64,000 nucleotides of DNA. It comes from an uncultured Bryobacteraceae bacterium. GTDB lineage: Bacteria; Acidobacteriota; Terriglobia; Bryobacterales; Bryobacteraceae. Position 1 is the first letter of the stretch, and every line of letters starts with the position of its first letter. Below, piece by piece: positions 60,475 to 64,000 of the stretch. The notes beneath the pieces are model-generated. The model was given only the letters and a program-made list of their open reading frames with translations. It made no database searches and was not told the DNA's origin. Made by a program: the position numbers and the translations under genes. Location: positions 1 to 64,000 of the forward strand of contig CALDSU010000012.1 in NCBI GenBank assembly GCA_937924525.1, given 5' to 3'.

Positions 60475-61059
60475 ATGGCCCTGGTTCCCATGGTGGTGGA
60501 GCAGACCTCGCGCGGCGAACGCGCCTATGACATCTACTCCCGCCTGCTCAAAGACAACATCATCTTCATCGGGGTGCCGATCGACGATCACGTCGCCAAT
60601 CTGGTCACCGCGCAACTGCTGTTCCTGGAAGCGGAGGCGCCCGACAAGGATATCTATCTGTACATCAATTCGCCGGGGGGCTCGATCACCGCGGGCATGG
60701 CCATTTACGACACCATGCAGTTCATCCGGCCCGACGTAAGCACCATTTGTATCGGCCAGGCCGCATCGATGGCGGCTTTGCTGCTGGCGGCGGGTACGGC
60801 GGGCAAGCGCTTCTCGTTGCCCAACTCCCGGATTCTGATTCATCAGCCGTCCATGGGGGGCTTGTCCGGCCAAGCCGCCGACATCGACATCTATGCCCGG
60901 GAGATCTTGCGCATGCGCGAAATCACCAACAGCATTTTGGCGCGGCACACCGGCCAACCCCTCGAGAAGGTCGCCCGGGATGTGGACCGCGACTACATTA
61001 TGAGCGCGGCGGAGGCCAAGGACTACGGCCTCGTCGACGCCATCATCGACCGGCATTGA
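60475..61059 (+). CDS. clpP: ATP-dependent Clp protease proteolytic subunit
   Basis: This 194-residue serine peptidase forms the tetradecameric ClpP chamber. Catalytic Ser98 (GQAASMAA) and His123 (LIHQPS) are clear, with an Asp near 171 (DRDYIMSA). INSPGGSI at 64-71 is the oxyanion loop. It lies 195 bp upstream of clpX. The usual upstream gene tig is absent; the left neighbour is the divergent radical SAM gene. Confidence 0.96.
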   Translation: MALVPMVVEQTSRGERAYDIYSRLLKDNIIFIGVPIDDHVANLVTAQLLFLEAEAPDKDIYLYINSPGGSITAGMAIYDTMQFIRPDVSTICIGQAASMAALLLAAGTAGKRFSLPNSRILIHQPSMGGLSGQAADIDIYAREILRMREITNSILARHTGQPLEKVARDVDRDYIMSAAEAKDYGLVDAIIDRH

Positions 61060-61139
61060 CCGGATTGGGTCGGCGGAACCCCTTAGGGTCGGCCGCATTC
61101 CCTGACGGGACTCGGAACGAACCGGGACGGAAAACCCTT

Positions 61140-61169
61140 TTGACTTCTCTTTCCCCTGTTGGCGATAAT
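61140..61169 (+). promoter_or_regulatory. Sigma-70-type promoter of clpX
   Basis: TTGACT (61140-61145) and GATAAT (61164-61169) are separated by 18 bp, giving a leader of about 80 nt before the GTG. clpX can therefore be expressed independently of clpP. Confidence 0.65.
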
Positions 61170-61254
61170 AGAGGCAGCAGATTCAACGCGGGACCAATGA
61201 CTCCGAGGGGTTCCATCCCGGGCCATCCCATTCAAACCGGCGAGGAGAGGACGT

Positions 61255-62523
61255 GTGAAACGTACCGGCTCAGATGATACGCTTCGTTGCTCGTTCTGCC
61301 ATAAGAGCCAAGATGTTGTCGGCAAGCTGATCTCCTCCCCCAGCGATTATCCGCGCGCCTACATTTGCGACGAGTGCATTGCCGTCTGCAACTCGATTCT
61401 GGAAGATGACAAGGCGGACCACCCGTCTTCGCCCCCCAGCCGTTTGCCTAAGCCACTGGAAGTAAAGGAATACCTGGATCAGTACGTGATCGGGCAGGAA
61501 GGGACGAAAAAGAAGCTGGCCGTCGCTGTCTACAATCACTGCAAGCGGGTGCACATGAACAAGCTGCGGTCGACGGACGTCGAACTGCAGAAGTCCAACA
61601 TCCTGCTGATCGGACCGACCGGCACGGGCAAGACCCTGCTGGCGCAGACGCTTGCCCGCATCCTGGACGTGCCCTTCGCGATTGTCGATGCCACCACCTT
61701 GACCGAAGCCGGCTATGTAGGCGAAGATGTGGAGAACATCATCCTGAAGCTGCTCCAGGCGGCGGATGGAGATGTGCAGCGCTGCCAGCAGGGCATCATC
61801 TATATTGATGAAGTTGACAAGATCTGCCGGAAGGATGAGAACCCGTCGATCACCCGGGACGTCTCGGGCGAGGGCGTCCAGCAGGCCTTATTGAAGATCC
61901 TGGAAGGCACGGTAGCCAATGTCCCGCCCCAGGGCGGGCGCAAGCATCCGCACCAGGAATTTACCCCGGTGGACACCACCAACATCCTGTTCATCTGCGG
62001 CGGGGCGTTCGTTGGGCTGGAGAAAGTGATCTCGCGCCGGATTGGCAAGAAGTCGATGGGCTTCCTGAACGAGGAGGACCGCCAGAAGACCGCCGCAGGC
62101 ATCAGTGGACGCCGCGACATCAACCTGCTCGAGCAGGTGCAGCCGGTGGATCTGATCAAGTACGGCTTCATCCCGGAGTTTATCGGCCGGATGCCGGTGG
62201 TGGCGGTCCTCGAAGACCTGGACCGGCAGGCGCTGATCCAGATTCTTTCGAAGCCGAAAAACTCGATTATCCGTCAGTACCAGAAGCTGTTTGAGTACGA
62301 AAACGTCCGCTTGCGCTTTACCGACGATGCGCTGGAAGCGGTGGCCACGCTGGCGATGGAGCGCAAGGTCGGAGCCCGCGGGTTGCGCATGATCCTGGAG
62401 GATCTGATGCTCGACCTGATGTACTACCTTCCGTCGTACAAGAAAGTGCGCGAGTTCCAGGTGACGAAAGAGATGGTGCTGGCGCAAAAGATTAATTTGA
62501 CCCTGCTGGAAAAGGCAGGCTAG
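61255..62523 (+). CDS. clpX: ATP-dependent Clp protease ATP-binding subunit
   Basis: The 422-residue AAA+ unfoldase has an N-terminal four-Cys zinc finger (CSFC at 12-15 and CDEC near 38-41). Walker A GPTGTGKT lies near 119-126 and Walker [10 protein letters not shown] near 182-190. The IGF-type ClpP-binding loop region falls near 265 in the GKKSMGFL vicinity, and sensor and arginine-finger regions follow. The start is GTG at 61255, with GAGGAGAGG 5 nt upstream. It delivers substrates to ClpP and is followed by lon, the common clpP-clpX-lon order. Confidence 0.96.
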   Translation: MKRTGSDDTLRCSFCHKSQDVVGKLISSPSDYPRAYICDECIAVCNSILEDDKADHPSSPPSRLPKPLEVKEYLDQYVIGQEGTKKKLAVAVYNHCKRVHMNKLRSTDVELQKSNILLIGPTGTGKTLLAQTLARILDVPFAIVDATTLTEAGYVGEDVENIILKLLQAADGDVQRCQQGIIYIDEVDKICRKDENPSITRDVSGEGVQQALLKILEGTVANVPPQGGRKHPHQEFTPVDTTNILFICGGAFVGLEKVISRRIGKKSMGFLNEEDRQKTAAGISGRRDINLLEQVQPVDLIKYGFIPEFIGRMPVVAVLEDLDRQALIQILSKPKNSIIRQYQKLFEYENVRLRFTDDALEAVATLAMERKVGARGLRMILEDLMLDLMYYLPSYKKVREFQVTKEMVLAQKINLTLLEKAG

Positions 62524-62534
62524 CTTCCTCTGTA

Positions 62535-62565
62535 GGGCAGCCCGCGTGTGCGGGGATGGCTGCCC
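62535..62565 (+). terminator. Possible terminator/attenuator between clpX and lon
   Basis: GGGCAG pairs with CTGCCC around an inner stem CCCGC with GCGGG and a GTGT loop. A TTTTT run begins about 13 nt after the stem (62579), further than in a classical intrinsic terminator, so read-through into lon is plausible. Confidence 0.5.
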
Positions 62566-62622
62566 GTTCTCCAAGCAGTTTTTGTTGGTCTCACATCCGC
62601 ACACCCGGGATCATTCATCAAT

Positions 62623-64000
62623 GCTTACCTCGAGAGAAAAGTCCGACACCAAGCGCTTGCCCATGATGCCCATTCGGGACGTGGTCATCTTTCCGTTCAT
62701 GATGACCCCCTTCGTGGTGGGGCGTGAATCCAGCGTGCGCGCGCTGGAGGAGGCCCTGGCGGGCGACAAGAAGATCTTTCTGGCGACGCAGCATGACGCC
62801 TCGGTGGACGAACCGAAACCGGACGAGATTTACCAGGTCGGCACCATCGTCAACATCGTGCAAAGCCTTAAACTGCCGGACGGGAATATCAAGGTCCTGG
62901 TGGAGGGTGTCGAGCGGGCCAAAGTGGTGTCTGTCACCGATGAGGAAGGCTTCTTCCGCGCGGTGGTGCGCACGTTCAGCTACCGGGTCGAGCCCGGACC
63001 GCAGTTGGAGGCGCTGACCAGCCGCGTCACGTCGCTGTTCGAGCAGTACGTAAAGATCAGCCAGAATCTGAACTACGAGACGATGGTGGCGGCGATCCGG
63101 GTGGACGACCCCAGCAAGCTGGCCGACACGGTGGGCGCGAACCTCCAACTGACCATCGAGGAAAAGCAGGAACTGCTCGAAATCTTCGATCCCATCGACC
63201 GGCTGACGCGCATCGCCGAGGTGCTCGACATCGAGATCGAAAAACTCAATGTGGACCGCACGATCCAGGGCCGCGTCAAGCGCCAGATGGAGCGGGCGCA
63301 GAAAGAGTACTACCTCAACGAAAAGATCAAGGCGATCCAGAAGGAACTCGGCCGCGGCGAAAAGAGCGAAATCGACGAGCTCAAGAAGAAGATCGACGCC
63401 GCGGGCATGACCAAGGACGCGCACGACAAGGCCATGGCCGAGTTGAAGCGCCTCGAGAACATGCCGCCGATGTCGGCCGAGTCGACGGTGTCGCGCAACT
63501 ACCTCGAATGGCTGCTGGCGGTGCCGTGGAAGAAAAAGTCCAAGGAAATCCGCGACCTCAGCTACGCCGAGAAGGTGCTGGAGACCGACCATTACGGGCT
63601 CGAGAAGATCAAGGAGCGGATTCTGGAGTTCCTGGCCGTGCGTCGGCTGGTCAAGAACCCGCGGGGATCGATCTTGTGCTTTGTGGGCCCGCCGGGCGTG
63701 GGCAAGACCTCGCTGGGCATGTCGATCGCGAAGGCCACGGGACGCAAGTTCGTCCGCCTTTCCCTGGGAGGGGTCCGGGACGAAGCGGAAATCCGCGGGC
63801 ACCGTCGAACCTACATTGGCGCCCTGCCGGGCCAGATCCTGCAAATGATGAAGAAGGCCGGCACCAAGAACCCGGTCTTCATGCTGGATGAAGTAGACAA
63901 GATGTCGATGGACTTCCGCGGCGATCCATCGGCGGCCCTGCTCGAGGTGCTGGATCCGGAGCAGAACTTCATGTTCATGGATCACTACCTCGACGTCGAG
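62623..64000 (+). CDS. lon: ATP-dependent protease Lon (3' end beyond window)
   Basis: The first 459 residues are present; the frame is open at 64000. The N-terminal LonN domain (about 14-210) starts RLPMMPIRDVVIFPFMMTPFVVG. A coiled-coil region (about 220-320, QMERAQKEYYLNEKIKAIQKELG) leads to the AAA+ domain with Walker A GPPGVGKTS near 355-363 and Walker B FMLDEVDKM near 421-429. The proteolytic Ser-Lys domain lies outside the window. The ATG at 62623 has no strong Shine-Dalgarno. Lon degrades misfolded and regulatory proteins. Confidence 0.95.

Overview
The window is GC-rich, densely coded chromosomal DNA and most likely comes from an Acidobacteriota member related to Solibacter/Bryobacter. 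That placement is an inference from gene content: a very large Oar-type TonB receptor with an N-terminal carboxypeptidase-like domain beside a DUF2961 protein, many secreted beta-propellers, and cytosolic-looking enzyme families that carry Tat-like leaders. No rRNA or ribosomal protein is present to confirm it.

Layout. Positions 1-131 are the 3' end (domains V and VI) of a group II intron, followed by selC, the selenocysteine tRNA (189-283). A divergent envelope locus (307-7644) has a receiver protein, a membrane-anchored HEAT-repeat protein and a family-2 glycosyltransferase on the minus strand, and a YaiO-type outer-membrane barrel plus a secreted DUF11 protein on the plus strand. Then come an NHL propeller, TerC and glutamate dehydrogenase. 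Minus-strand genes 11342-17876 encode a ZnuD-like TonB receptor with His-rich loops, a small HxH/CxxC protein, an acidobacterial secreted protein and an AsmA-like protein. Next are the Oar/DUF2961 pair, an Rrf2 regulator with cysK, and a kelch-like/radical SAM pair.

The middle (26419-36085) holds a polyprenyl-phosphate sugar transferase, a TIM-barrel isomerase, and a sigma-54 activator that lies directly ahead of DUF2760-Hsp70-Hsp70. A SelA-like PLP enzyme and RidA, both with leaders, follow on the minus strand. Then comes a run of three PQQ/BamB-like propellers interleaved with an iron-type alcohol dehydrogenase and a thiamine-diphosphate enzyme. After a universal stress protein and a P2-type ATPase, a seven-gene minus-strand operon (pduO-type transferase, cobQ, cobD, btuF, btuD, btuC, cobU) is headed by a cobalamin riboswitch. 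It encodes corrinoid uptake and salvage. The right end carries recX, fabD, a DapA-like protein, an exported radical SAM protein, and clpP-clpX-lon; lon runs off the window.

Three cross-cutting signals stand out. First, -10 boxes (TAnAAT-like) lie only 7-10 nt ahead of several start codons, predicting leaderless or near-leaderless mRNAs. Second, two regulators have receiver domains without the phospho-acceptor aspartate (Glu in one, Asn in the other). Third, the genes are tightly coupled, with ATGA/GTGA or short overlaps in most operons. The best candidates for undescribed systems are the HEAT/GT2/receiver/YaiO envelope locus and the sigma-54 activator-DUF2760-Hsp70-Hsp70 module.
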